NCBI GenBank assembly: GCA_039931435.1
Contig: JBDTRY010000001.1
Coordinates: 29,831 to 93,830 of the forward strand
Direction: 5' to 3'
Length of the DNA: 64,000 nt
Source: JBDTRY01 sp039931435
Lineage (GTDB): Bacteria > Acidobacteriota > Thermoanaerobaculia > Gp7-AA8
Part shown: piece after piece, positions 1 to 9,368 of the stretch
Position numbering within the stretch: the stretch's first letter is position 1
Layout of the letters: the number at the start of each line of letters is the position of its first letter
Translations under genes and position numbers: made by a program
The notes under the pieces: model-generated
Seen by the model: only the letters and a program-made list of their open reading frames with translations
Database searches by the model: none
What the model was told of the DNA's origin: nothing

Positions 1-3000
1 CCGGGATGTCCGCGGTGAAATCCGTGGCGTTGATCGAGGTCATGACCACCGGAGGCGTCCCCTCAAGCTCCGCGGTGACACTCTTCAGGCCCACTTCAGA
101 ATCCGTTGCCCGTACACGAACCTGGATCTTGTTTCCGGCTCCCTCTTCGAATAGCGCATCGTTCGCCGGACTGAGGATCGTCAGCGCTGGCGCTCCACTG
201 TCTTCGAGGATGGCGAGCTGGGAAGTCACGTCCGCGCTGCTCTGCCCCGTGGAGTCGGTGACGTGGGCAGTGAAGGTTGCTTGAGACGGGCCCTTCAAAG
301 CGGGCGGGAGGTCGAAATCGATCTCCGCCGCGGGCCAGGGATCGCCGGCGGTATCGCGGCGCACTTCGACCGACTTCGAGGCCGCGTACGTGCTGCCGTC
401 CGACTGCGTCCCGGCAACATTCACCTGAACGCTAACGAGGACGCCTTCATCGGCAAAGCGGACCTGGGCGTGCACCCGTTTCCCGGCGTAACTTTCAGTC
501 GAGGGAGTGAGGATGACGCTCACATTGTCCGGGACATTGTCCTGAACGACACTCCAGGTGATCTCTGAGGGATCGCTCACGTTCAGCGACAGGTCAGTGG
601 CGATGGCGCGCAGAGTGAGCGTCCCTTCGCCCGGCAGAGTGGGGGCCACGAACTGATAGGCGAAGGGAGTGGCCGTCACCGCTGTGAGGAATGTGGCCGC
701 CCCTCCCTCGACGAGGTAGTAGTCCACTCTGGCCACATCCAGGGCGGGAGATCCGACGGCGGTTCCGTTGCGAAGGTCGACGGCGAGCGTGTACTGCGTG
801 CCGGCAATCAGCGGCTGTCCCGCGGACACAGGTGAGTTGAGGATGACGAACGGTCTCGTGGTATCCCGGGAGAAGAAGTGGAAGGTCTGCGTGTCCAGAG
901 TATTGCCGGACAGATCGCGGACGCCGGAGAACACGACCCTGTAGAACGACTCCTGCTGCAGCGGATTATCCGGCGCGAAAAATAGCGATACGTTGTTGTT
1001 GGCAACGAAGACGCGGCCGCTGATCTCTTCGACCACGTTGCCGGCCACTCCCGCGGCGTCCAGCCGGTAGAGGTGGAACGCTCCCGCGCCGCCGCTCTGG
1101 AATGGTGCCGGATCGATGGCTTTGCTGAACTGGAACTCGAACGTCGTCGCTGGTTGCAGCGGCGTGGATGTGGAAGGAATGACTTTCACCACTCGCGGCT
1201 CGATGTAATCCGTGGTGATGAAGCTTGCCCCCGCTGCTGCTGCCAGCAGATGTCCGGAGAGATCCATGAGCTGTCCGGAGACAATCACGCGATAGAGCGT
1301 GTTGCTGCGAAGCGGGAATCGTTGGCCGGATGGCGGCGGAGGAGGAATGAGTGTGACGCGCTGCGAGCCGTCAGGAAGATTTTCGGTGTTGATCACGGTA
1401 CTCACCGCTACGGAACCGTCAGCGGGAACGAGTTGCAGGCTGCTGCCGTTGATCTGGTCGGGCCGGATCGCCTCGCTGAAGAGGATGACCACGGAACTGT
1501 CCGGCGAGACATTCGTCGAGCCGTCCGCGGGAGTGATGCTCAGTACTCGCGGCGCGGTGGAATCGAGTTTCACCGGTGGCGCTTCCAACGTGCGCTGGCC
1601 GCCGCCGATGCTCACGGTCTGCTGTGCGCCGATGGTGACGTCGTCCGCTCCGAGGTAGGTGAGGGTCACCAGAGTTCCCCCGGCAGGAACGGGAATCCCG
1701 GCGAGGGCGAACCGCCCGCTGGCCGTCGTCAGTGTTTCGACCACGATTCCAAAGCTGGCGATGACTCGCGTCCCGGAAGATGGGCCTCCTGCTTCCGCTT
1801 CCACAGAACCGCTGAGCGTGCCGTAGGAACCAAGTTCGATGGACAGCGTTGCGGGATTGGATTGGCTGGCCAACGTTCCGCTTGCCAGTCCGTTCAATCC
1901 GCCATCGAAGGATACGGCCTGCGCCGAGACGTTCCCCAGAGGCATGCCGGCAACCGTCACGGTGCCGGACGGATCGGTGTATGCCTCGCGGACTCGACCC
2001 CCTCCGCTGACCGTCACGCGGGCACCGGCGGCCGGTGCACCTCCCTGGGTTACGCGCACCTGCACCAATCCGAATGCGGGCAGAACGACCCGCAGCGGAT
2101 CGACGGGGGATCCACGCGGAAAGACGCCGTTGTATCCGACCGTCCGCTCTGCGCCGCCGATCTCACGAGCAACGAGGGCATAAGGCTCCCGTTCGAGCAT
2201 CCCCGGGATGCGCACGTCGTTGCCCTGAATTTCACGAGTCTGCTGGCAGACCGTCTGGAAGGAGACGATGGTGCAGAGCTGGCTGACATTGATCTGCACG
2301 AGGGGGGCGAGAACGCCCGAGTTGCCTCCGGCATCGTCCGGAAGAAAAACGCTGGCGTAGAGAGTCTGCGTAGGCTCGAGCTCCAGATTGACGAAGGGCC
2401 GCGGGTTTGACTGGGACAGAGAGGATGTGGCGGAAGCCCGCCGGTTCGACAGCGTGTCGCGTGCCGAGAGTGCGAATGTCCCCTCCCGCACACCCTCGAA
2501 GCTGAACGAGCCGGTCGCGTCAGTCGAAGCACGGGTCTGGAACGAACTGGCGGAGAGGGTGACCTGCGCTCCTGGAACACCGGCGCCTGCAGCCTCGGGA
2601 TCGACCAACCTCCCGTCGACTCCGCCGCTGAATTGAAGAGTGATCGTCTGGTTTGCGCCCGCGCCGTTGACTACAGCGAATGGAGTCGTGGATCCGGATC
2701 GTCCGGCTGCCTTCGAGTAGGCCGAGGCAGTGTAGGTCCCGGCGGGAACGTCGAAGAACTTGGCAACTCCTGAGACATCGGATGACGTGAGATCGTAGGC
2801 CGCGCCTCCGCGCAGCAGAGTTACCTCGGCGTTCGATACCGGACCGTTGCCATTGTTCGGATCGATGACGGTGATCGTCACCGGACCGAACCCTGCCGCG
2901 GCCACACCGATGAAAGCAGTGAGCTGCTCGCCCTCCACGGAAAGAGTCCCCGTCCAGTCTCCTCGCAGGTCGGGATTTGCAGGGTCGTAGGCCGTTGCCC

Positions 3001-6000
3001 GCAGCGGACCCTCGAAAAGATTGGCCACGGAGAATCGCCCCGAAGAATCCGCGCTCAGCGGATCGGCCGCGGTTCCGAAGTCGCGCGAGGGAAAGCCGAT
3101 CTCCTTTACGAAGAACCGGGCAAGAGGAACAGGGGCGTTATCGCTGAGGTCCGCGGGAGTGTCATCGGGAATGGTCCTCGCCGGATCTGCGGGATCGGGT
3201 TTCAGATTGGCGAGGACGGCACGTCCTTCGATTCGCCCCTGCCGCCGCATGACCACGCTCACATGTTCCACCGGTCCGCCCGCTGACGGAGTTGAGCCGT
3301 CTGCAAACCCCGTCCTGAAAATCGTGTTCTGCGTGGCTGTGGCGATCAACCGGAACGACCGTCCAGCGGACACGTTCTGAAACTCGAAGTGTCCATCGAG
3401 CGCCGTGGTCTGCGTTCCAAAGCTCTGGGCTCCGTCGTTGAGACTGATGCTCGCTCCGGCCACCGGCGTCACACCATCGATCTGATAGACCGTTCCGCTG
3501 ACAGTGGAGAGCTTGTTCAATTGCAGAATGACGCTCTGCGCGTCACCATCGAAGGCCAGCTGCCCCAACGCTGAAGCGTACCCGTAAACGGGATGACTGC
3601 TCGTCACCACGTACTTCTGCAGTGCGGGAACTGCCGTGAAGGTCGCCGCTCCGGCCACGCCGTTCTCGGAAGTGGAACTCGTTCGATGCTTCGTAAGCGT
3701 CGACTGCTCGGCCTCGTCCCAGGCCTGATACGAGAGATCGACGTCACCGATGACATCGATGTCCGCCCTGAGCGTGGCCCGGACGGTGCCCTGGCCAGGC
3801 AGACGCAATATCAGTGAAGCGATCTGTCCGGCGAAGGCAATCGAAGCAGTTCCGCTGGCGAACTGGTCGCCGTATGCTCCGCCCGGTCCCGGAGGAACCG
3901 CCCAGATCGTGGCTGAGCCGCCTGCGGGAACATTACGAAGCTCGTAGACTCCGGCCGCGGTGGCCTCGAGCAGCGTCGGCGGGAAGCCCGGCTGGAGAAC
4001 ACGGTAGCCGGCGACAGGAGAACCGGTCGCACTGAGGAGCCGCACGCGAATGGTTCCCGTCCCGTTGGAATTCCGGATGACGATGGGCAGCGAATTGGCG
4101 CGCGATGGATCGAGCGAGGGAACGGACACGGTAGCCGAGCGGCCTGTGCCAGGGTCGTAAGCGCGGACCTGCCTTCCGTTGAATGAGAGCGGAAGCGACG
4201 GAAATTCGTAGTGCCCGTTACCGTCGGCGACCGTGCTTCCCCCGTAATCGATGGCTACGATGGCGCCCGGCACGTTCTGATAACGGCTGAGGTCTCCGGG
4301 TGCCAGCGCATCCTCCCGCACGACATCTCCCTGCAGCGAAGCGGTGGCCGCCGCCGGATTGACGATCAGCGTGAGCGTCACATCACGGCTTTCGTCGGCG
4401 GCCAGGTCGAAATCCTGGACGGCGCTCTCCGGCGAGATCGTGAAGTCCGCGGCAAGGAGGCGAATGAGGCCGGCGGGCACGTTGGCAAAAACGAAGCGTC
4501 CGCCGGAATCAGCCGACGTTTCATTCACACCGTATCCCTGGCTGTAGAGACCTACGCGCGCACCGGCCACTGCCATGCCGTTATCCGACCGCACCACCTG
4601 ACCGCGGATAACTCCCACTCCCGGAAACGGCTGGCGGAAAATCGAGAGATCCTGATGGATGACCTCACCCGCGGATCGAATCTCGGCCGCGGCAAAACTG
4701 ACGTTGCCCACGGCGTCGGTGGCACTGAAGGTAAGCGGCCCGGCGGGAAGATCTTCGACCGAATAGAAGCCAGTCTCGTCGGACGTGGTCTGCCGCAGTT
4801 GATCGAACATCGTGCTTCCCACCACGACCCGCGCGCCAGCGACCACACTTCCATCATCGTAGTGTACGAAGCCCTCGGATCGGCCGCGGCCCAGGAAGAC
4901 AAGGTTCACGAACTGCACACGCCCCGGCAGACGCACCGCGCCATCCAGCGACGTACGCCGTCCTGCAGTGCTCGTGGCACTCAGCGAATACGCTCCACTG
5001 AGACCGGCGTCCGGATTCCGAGGGACGAACTCGAACAGAAATGTTCCGTCGCTCTGTGTGATGTCGTACTGCACCCCTCCCCCGCTGTTCAGCTGCACCT
5101 CGGCATCGGCGATCGGTGAGTTGTCTGCGGCGAGCACCCTCCCGAACAGAATCCCCGCTGGCTGGTCGTTCTCCAGAACGGGAATCGAGGGATTGGTGAA
5201 TGACACGGGCGATGCGGAGAGCGGGTCGAGCAGTGAGTCCACTGAAATCGCGTATCGGCTGGGAGGATTGTCAGGAACGTTTCTGGAGAGAGCGTGATCG
5301 AAGCTGAGATTGATGATGCGGCCGTCCTCCTGCAACGCTGCCGAGGAGATCGGACGGGAACCGTGGTACTGGACGCCATCAAACTGAAAGTCGAGGGTTG
5401 CGGCGAACTTGCTCAGGAGATCTTCTCCCGCGGGCACGGCCACAGGACGACTGAAAAGCACAGAGACAACGTGTCCCTGGCCATCCAGGTGAAGATCCTG
5501 ATGGGCAGCAACCAGAGTCAGAGGAACTGGATTGACGGACTGAGAAGCGGCCGTGGCCACGAGGGCTCCGTCCGCATCGAGCAATCTCAGAGATCCGGCT
5601 CCGCGCACGAGGGAAAGATGAAGATCCCTTCCGCTTTCTCCATTGAAATCAAAGTGGGCGATGAGCGTCTGCCCATCAGCCGAGGCCGGAAAGACGACGT
5701 CGAGAGCCATGGGCCCGTTCAGGGCCGGAGTGACGACAAGCTCCAGATCTTCCGTCCAGCGGCCATCGACAGCGATTTCTCCCTGCCGCGATCCATCGCC
5801 GGCATTGACTGCAAGGATGTCCGCGAAGGGAAGTTCTCTGACCCAGCCTGCCGCACTTTCATTGGGCACATCGGCCCGCGCGCCCGAGCTCGCGCCTCGG
5901 ATGGAGAGAGCATACGGGCGCGTCACGCCGCTGGCCGCTGGCCCGGACAGTGCGGCGAAAAGAAATGGAGATCGATGCGCCGTGAGGTTGGCGAACCTCT

Positions 6001-7873
6001 CGGCAATCGTCGAGAAATCGGGACCGGTTTGAAGTCCGGCAATCTCCAACTGACGGCCGAGTGCGGCGCCGGCTGATCGTCCGGCGTCTTCCGCGCGACG
6101 GAGCTGATCCCATTCACGGAGTTCCGTCCTGTTGCCGAGGAGATCGAGCGTGAGATTGGCCCATGGATCGAGAGGCTCGGCACCGAGAAATACTCGTTGA
6201 CCAGCGCGGGCGATATCCACGGCCCGCTGGAAGACATCCGTCTGAATGACCCGCGGAATGCTGGCCGTAGCCTGGGTGAGGGGCGAGGTGGCCACGCTGT
6301 AGCCCAGTCCGAGGAGCCCCATGTTGGCCTCGACGAATGATGAGTCGAGATAGCGGGCGTAGTAGGGAAGAACCAGCGTGGCCGGAGACAGAGGAATGCC
6401 GCTCTCGCTCACTCCCATGGTCAACTGCACCGCCGCCGCGAGGTTCTCACTGTCCACCGTTCCGGCGGTGGCGAAAACGCTTCCGGTCACCCCGGCACGA
6501 AGGTGGTAGAGGATCGACTTCGTCTCCCCTGCGGCGAGGGTGAGCTCGCTGGACTGCGCACCATCGACCCGGCAGACATTCGCGCCGGGCGACTGGGCGC
6601 AGTCCGGGACAACATTGCCTACGCGAATGGTCTGCGATACGCCGCTGTGGTTGGTGATGAAGGAGGATGAGGAGTAGTCCTCACCCTTGCGCACCGTATC
6701 CGGATGAGAGAACGTGATGCTGAACCGGGGGTCATGCACCTGGATCGAGGCCCGCGCTGTGCCCCGCAAGGGCATATCGGCCTGACCGGGAGTCTGCAGC
6801 GTGGCCCGGATGTCTAGTTCCACCGTATGCACGCCCGGCTTGAGACCCTCCATCACCCACTCAGCATTGCCCTCGGCCTGAGCCACAAGAAAATCAACGC
6901 CGCTCGCGGTATCGACGATCGGCACTGCTGCACCGAAGGTGACCGAGGGAGTTGTCTTCACTGTGCGCAACTCGGCGGGTGTAGTCATCGTGGCCCGGAT
7001 GGAATCGAGCCTGATGCTGCTTCCCGCCGCAGTGTCATTCTGGACGGCGAGCATGATGGAGAAGAACTGATGGAGAACCGCGAACTGGTTGGGGATGACC
7101 AGCGCCGCAGGGATGGAGTGCCGTGCCGGCGGACCTGAACCCGATAGAGGCGGTGCGTCCGGTTCCGGAATGGAGGGCCCGGCCTCGTAGAGCTCGATCG
7201 GAATCGTGGCCGGCGGTGTCCATCGCGGCGGCAGTGGCAGAGTGTCCGGGGGTAGCCGGTATGGATTCTCCGTGACCGGCAGGCGTGGCTCATGCGTCCG
7301 GGAGTCGATGATTACCGGGAACGGGACCTCCACGAGTTGTCCGTTTACCAGGAACGAAAAGGTGTACTCGTAGACGTCGTAGTTCGTGGTATCGACGTTG
7401 ATGCCTCGCGCTCTGATTTCTTCCGGGGTCAGCTGCCTGACCCGCACGCTGGTGGTGAAGAGATTGGTTACGGTGATCGTCACCAGGGAGGGTGAAGCCG
7501 GCTGAAGAAAATTGCTCCTGCTCATCAGGCGGATGTTCTGTAAAAAGTACACGCCTTCGCGGGAGAGCCCGGGAAGTTGAAACTGATGTCCCGGTGCTGT
7601 CTGAAACTGAATGGGAGCGTCGAGTCCGGGTCCGGTGAGCTCGCCGAGAACGACCAGCCCCTCTACCACCGGTGCGGCATCGTTCTGCTTTCCGCCAAAC
7701 TCGGTCTGAACGCTGACCGGAATGTCGATGGCCGTCGTCACCGACTCCGTGACCACGCGCAATCCGGAGCCCTGGATCTGCAGATCTGCCGCGGCGATCG
7801 TCTGGGCGTAGCCGCTTCCGGCAGCGCAGAGATGGAGCACGGCCAGGAATAACGAAATCCCCAGGGAACGCAC
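1..7873 (-). CDS. Giant secreted Ig-like / carboxypeptidase-regulatory-like repeat protein (C-terminus beyond window)
   Basis: One open frame of about 2,624 codons runs off the left edge. The chosen GTG at 7873 begins an N-terminal signal peptide (MRSLGISLFLAVLHLCAAG, then an AQT cleavage region). An in-frame ATG at 7919-7921 lies inside a dispersed repeat and is less likely. Residues about 300-430 look like CARDB/DUF11-type adhesion folds. From about residue 900 to 2000 there are many carboxypeptidase-regulatory-like beta-sandwich units with the pattern 'G.V....G.pVagA.V.l' followed by 'G.F.F..VpaG'. From about 2105 come SbsA/Big_5-type Ig domains ('PRVLSITPADGSTNVSP'), and a further Ig-like domain ('LTILSPANDALFEEGAGN') lies near the edge. 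I see no enzymatic domain. The likely role is a surface or extracellular structural, adhesive or carbohydrate-contacting protein. The function is inferred from domain type only; the C-terminal anchor or sorting signal is not visible. Confidence 0.85.
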   Translation of the reverse strand, partial: MRSLGISLFLAVLHLCAAGSGYAQTIAAADLQIQGSGLRVVTESVTTAIDIPVSVQTEFGGKQNDAAPVVEGLVVLGELTGPGLDAPIQFQTAPGHQFQLPGLSREGVYFLQNIRLMSRSNFLQPASPSLVTITVTNLFTTSVRVRQLTPEEIRARGINVDTTNYDVYEYTFSFLVNGQLVEVPFPVIIDSRTHEPRLPVTENPYRLPPDTLPLPPRWTPPATIPIELYEAGPSIPEPDAPPLSGSGPPARHSIPAALVIPNQFAVLHQFFSIMLAVQNDTAAGSSIRLDSIRATMTTPAELRTVKTTPSVTFGAAVPIVDTASGVDFLVAQAEGNAEWVMEGLKPGVHTVELDIRATLQTPGQADMPLRGTARASIQVHDPRFSITFSHPDTVRKGEDYSSSSFITNHSGVSQTIRVGNVVPDCAQSPGANVCRVDGAQSSELTLAAGETKSILYHLRAGVTGSVFATAGTVDSENLAAAVQLTMGVSESGIPLSPATLVLPYYARYLDSSFVEANMGLLGLGYSVATSPLTQATASIPRVIQTDVFQRAVDIARAGQRVFLGAEPLDPWANLTLDLLGNRTELREWDQLRRAEDAGRSAGAALGRQLEIAGLQTGPDFSTIAERFANLTAHRSPFLFAALSGPAASGVTRPYALSIRGASSGARADVPNESAAGWVRELPFADILAVNAGDGSRQGEIAVDGRWTEDLELVVTPALNGPMALDVVFPASADGQTLIAHFDFNGESGRDLHLSLVRGAGSLRLLDADGALVATAASQSVNPVPLTLVAAHQDLHLDGQGHVVSVLFSRPVAVPAGEDLLSKFAATLDFQFDGVQYHGSRPISSAALQEDGRIINLSFDHALSRNVPDNPPSRYAISVDSLLDPLSASPVSFTNPSIPVLENDQPAGILFGRVLAADNSPIADAEVQLNSGGGVQYDITQSDGTFLFEFVPRNPDAGLSGAYSLSATSTAGRRTSLDGAVRLPGRVQFVNLVFLGRGRSEGFVHYDDGSVVAGARVVVGSTMFDQLRQTTSDETGFYSVEDLPAGPLTFSATDAVGNVSFAAAEIRSAGEVIHQDLSIFRQPFPGVGVIRGQVVRSDNGMAVAGARVGLYSQGYGVNETSADSGGRFVFANVPAGLIRLLAADFTISPESAVQDFDLAADESRDVTLTLIVNPAAATASLQGDVVREDALAPGDLSRYQNVPGAIVAIDYGGSTVADGNGHYEFPSLPLSFNGRQVRAYDPGTGRSATVSVPSLDPSRANSLPIVIRNSNGTGTIRVRLLSATGSPVAGYRVLQPGFPPTLLEATAAGVYELRNVPAGGSATIWAVPPGPGGAYGDQFASGTASIAFAGQIASLILRLPGQGTVRATLRADIDVIGDVDLSYQAWDEAEQSTLTKHRTSSTSENGVAGAATFTAVPALQKYVVTSSHPVYGYASALGQLAFDGDAQSVILQLNKLSTVSGTVYQIDGVTPVAGASISLNDGAQSFGTQTTALDGHFEFQNVSAGRSFRLIATATQNTIFRTGFADGSTPSAGGPVEHVSVVMRRQGRIEGRAVLANLKPDPADPARTIPDDTPADLSDNAPVPLARFFVKEIGFPSRDFGTAADPLSADSSGRFSVANLFEGPLRATAYDPANPDLRGDWTGTLSVEGEQLTAFIGVAAAGFGPVTITVIDPNNGNGPVSNAEVTLLRGGAAYDLTSSDVSGVAKFFDVPAGTYTASAYSKAAGRSGSTTPFAVVNGAGANQTITLQFSGGVDGRLVDPEAAGAGVPGAQVTLSASSFQTRASTDATGSFSFEGVREGTFALSARDTLSNRRASATSSLSQSNPRPFVNLELEPTQTLYASVFLPDDAGGNSGVLAPLVQINVSQLCTIVSFQTVCQQTREIQGNDVRIPGMLEREPYALVAREIGGAERTVGYNGVFPRGSPVDPLRVVLPAFGLVQVRVTQGGAPAAGARVTVSGGGRVREAYTDPSGTVTVAGMPLGNVSAQAVSFDGGLNGLASGTLASQSNPATLSIELGSYGTLSGSVEAEAGGPSSGTRVIASFGIVVETLTTASGRFALAGIPVPAGGTLVTLTYLGADDVTIGAQQTVSIGGGQRTLEAPPVKLDSTAPRVLSITPADGSTNVSPDSSVVILFSEAIRPDQINGSSLQLVPADGSVAVSTVINTENLPDGSQRVTLIPPPPPSGQRFPLRSNTLYRVIVSGQLMDLSGHLLAAAAGASFITTDYIEPRVVKVIPSTSTPLQPATTFEFQFSKAIDPAPFQSGGAGAFHLYRLDAAGVAGNVVEEISGRVFVANNNVSLFFAPDNPLQQESFYRVVFSGVRDLSGNTLDTQTFHFFSRDTTRPFVILNSPVSAGQPLIAGTQYTLAVDLRNGTAVGSPALDVARVDYYLVEGGAATFLTAVTATPFAYQFVAPTLPGEGTLTLRAIATDLSLNVSDPSEITWSVVQDNVPDNVSVILTPSTESYAGKRVHAQVRFADEGVLVSVQVNVAGTQSDGSTYAASKSVEVRRDTAGDPWPAAEIDFDLPPALKGPSQATFTAHVTDSTGQSSADVTSQLAILEDSGAPALTILSPANDALFEEGAGNKIQVRVRATDSEVGLKSVTAELEGTPPVVMTSINATDFTADIP

Positions 7874-7915
7874 AGCAATGCCGCTAAACCAGAGGGACGA
7901 AACACGATGGCCGAC

Positions 7916-8018
7916 TGTCATCCTGAGCGTCGAGCGAAGGATCTCTTCCACCTTCCCGGTTGCCAGCCCATTCCACGTTGAAGAGATCCTTCGCTCGCTG
8001 CGCTCCCTCAGGATGACA
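7916..8018. repeat. Dispersed palindromic repeat, copy 1
   Basis: The left arm 7916-7948 and right arm 7980-8018 are near-perfect reverse complements, both built on TGTCATCCTGAG...GCGAAGGATCTCTTC. The right arm carries a few extra bases. The loop includes ACCTTCCCGGTTGCCA, which also occurs in the second copy at 63382-63497. The repeat lies directly upstream of the giant secreted protein gene and overlaps its alternative ATG. It resembles REP/MITE-like non-coding hairpins scattered through genomes; no coding capacity is evident. Confidence 0.85.
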
Positions 8019-8058
8019 AGTGCCTCAAGTGCGTTTCCTTCAAATGAACGCGTGGCTG

Positions 8059-8165
8059 CGTCATCCCGAACGTGAGTGAGGGATCGCGGAGGGATGGGTG
8101 GTTCGAAGCCCTCTCCTGCGTACCACCCGCCCCTCTCGGGCTCCTCGCTCACGCTCGGAGTGACG
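8059..8165. repeat. Second, related type of palindromic repeat
   Basis: The arm 8059-8101 (CGTCATCCCGAACGTGAGTG...) pairs imperfectly with 8123-8165 (...CTCACGCTCGGAGTGACG). The design resembles the neighbouring 7916-8018 element (TCATCC start, long imperfect hairpin) but the sequence differs. It fills most of the gap between the giant gene and the next minus-strand gene and could form a long RNA hairpin. Confidence 0.7.
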
Positions 8166-8237
8166 TGGCTTCCCCTGGGTGAGTTTCCTGCCAGGGAGCG
8201 ACGAGCAACGGGACGGGCGATCATGCAGGGGCGTGCA

Positions 8238-9101
8238 TCACGGCTTGACCGCCGCGTCCGGGAGCGCGTCCATCTCGTGAAGCGCACGACCCGCTTTCAC
8301 GAGATTCGATTCGACGAGCCGCGACCCGGCCGGAACGGCCAGCAGGTCGGGCGGAACAAACTCACTCCCCACACGCACGATTGAGTTCCTGAACTGCAGG
8401 TGCTGGCCGGAGCGATCGAAACGAATGACGATCTCCAACGGCAAGCCGATCTGTTCAGCGTTCGAGGTGCTCTGCGCCGAGACCGGGCCATCCGGCGACC
8501 CTGCCGCGGTAAACACCGCCGCGGTGGAGATGCCGGGGGTGGAAGGGTAGGCCGAGCCTGTGAGAACTTCGATGGCCGGACGGGACAGCCTCATCGTCCG
8601 ATCGAGGGTGATCGTCACGGTTCCCTCTCCGTTTGCCAGGGTAACCTCGAAGACGTCGCCCATCCGTCCGGCGATCGATCGCGGAGGAGTGGTGGCCATC
8701 GTTCCCTGCAGTGGCTGGGACGAAGATTGCGCTGGCCGCGAGGTCATAGCGCGGCCAGCTGCAGCAATCAATTGAAACGGCGTCACGCTCCAGGTGCCGG
8801 AGCGACGGTCGATTTCAGTCAACTGGTTCTTTGCGTAATCGGCGATGACCACCCGCGATCGATCGCGTGAGACAGACACCACCCGGTCGGCCAGGCAGTA
8901 CTCGTCGACGGCGTCGATTTTCCCCGAGAGCGAATCGGAGACTTCGCGGGTGAGGTGCAGCGGTGAAGGAAAGAGCGCAGGTGGTTCGCCGGCAGCGACG
9001 CCCGTGCCGGCCATAGCACCAGCCACGAGCACCATGCTCGCCAGTTTCGTGAGACGAGACTTCCAGCACGTCGCGTCCCTGAGCGACTTTCGAGTCCGCA
9101 T
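8238..9101 (-). CDS. Secreted or membrane-anchored hypothetical protein
   Basis: This 287-residue protein has a basic N-terminus followed by a hydrophobic stretch at about residues 19-38 (LASMVLVAGAMAGTGVAAG), consistent with a signal peptide. The mature part is rich in beta-strand-like sequence. A segment around residues 145-200 ('VFEVTLANGEGTVTITLDRTMRLSRPAIEVLTG') reads like an Ig or cohesin-type fold, but I do not recognise a named family. The start at 9101 is the first ATG ahead of the signal peptide. The gene lies upstream of the giant secreted protein gene on the same strand, separated by two palindromic repeats, so co-transcription is uncertain. The 267-base gap to the next gene, on the opposite strand, shows nothing recognisable. 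Confidence 0.7.
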   Translation of the reverse strand: MRTRKSLRDATCWKSRLTKLASMVLVAGAMAGTGVAAGEPPALFPSPLHLTREVSDSLSGKIDAVDEYCLADRVVSVSRDRSRVVIADYAKNQLTEIDRRSGTWSVTPFQLIAAAGRAMTSRPAQSSSQPLQGTMATTPPRSIAGRMGDVFEVTLANGEGTVTITLDRTMRLSRPAIEVLTGSAYPSTPGISTAAVFTAAGSPDGPVSAQSTSNAEQIGLPLEIVIRFDRSGQHLQFRNSIVRVGSEFVPPDLLAVPAGSRLVESNLVKAGRALHEMDALPDAAVKP

Positions 9102-9368
9102 TTTGGCCTTTGCCTAAGGAGTGATTTTGGAAGGCCAATCCCTACCCCGTGAGCGCGAAAATAGGCACATGGATGTAGGGTTTCTAGAACTTTCGGGTAA
9201 CTCGGGACCCGTAGTTGAGGCGGACCGCGCCCGCTCCGAGATCGCTATTGACGATCGCCTCATGAGGGTCGGAGACCCAACCACCCCCAGACGCACGAAC
9301 GTCCAAATCTCGATGAGAGATGGCTGACCAATTCTGGACGGATGCCAGCCGTCATACGTTACTAGCGC

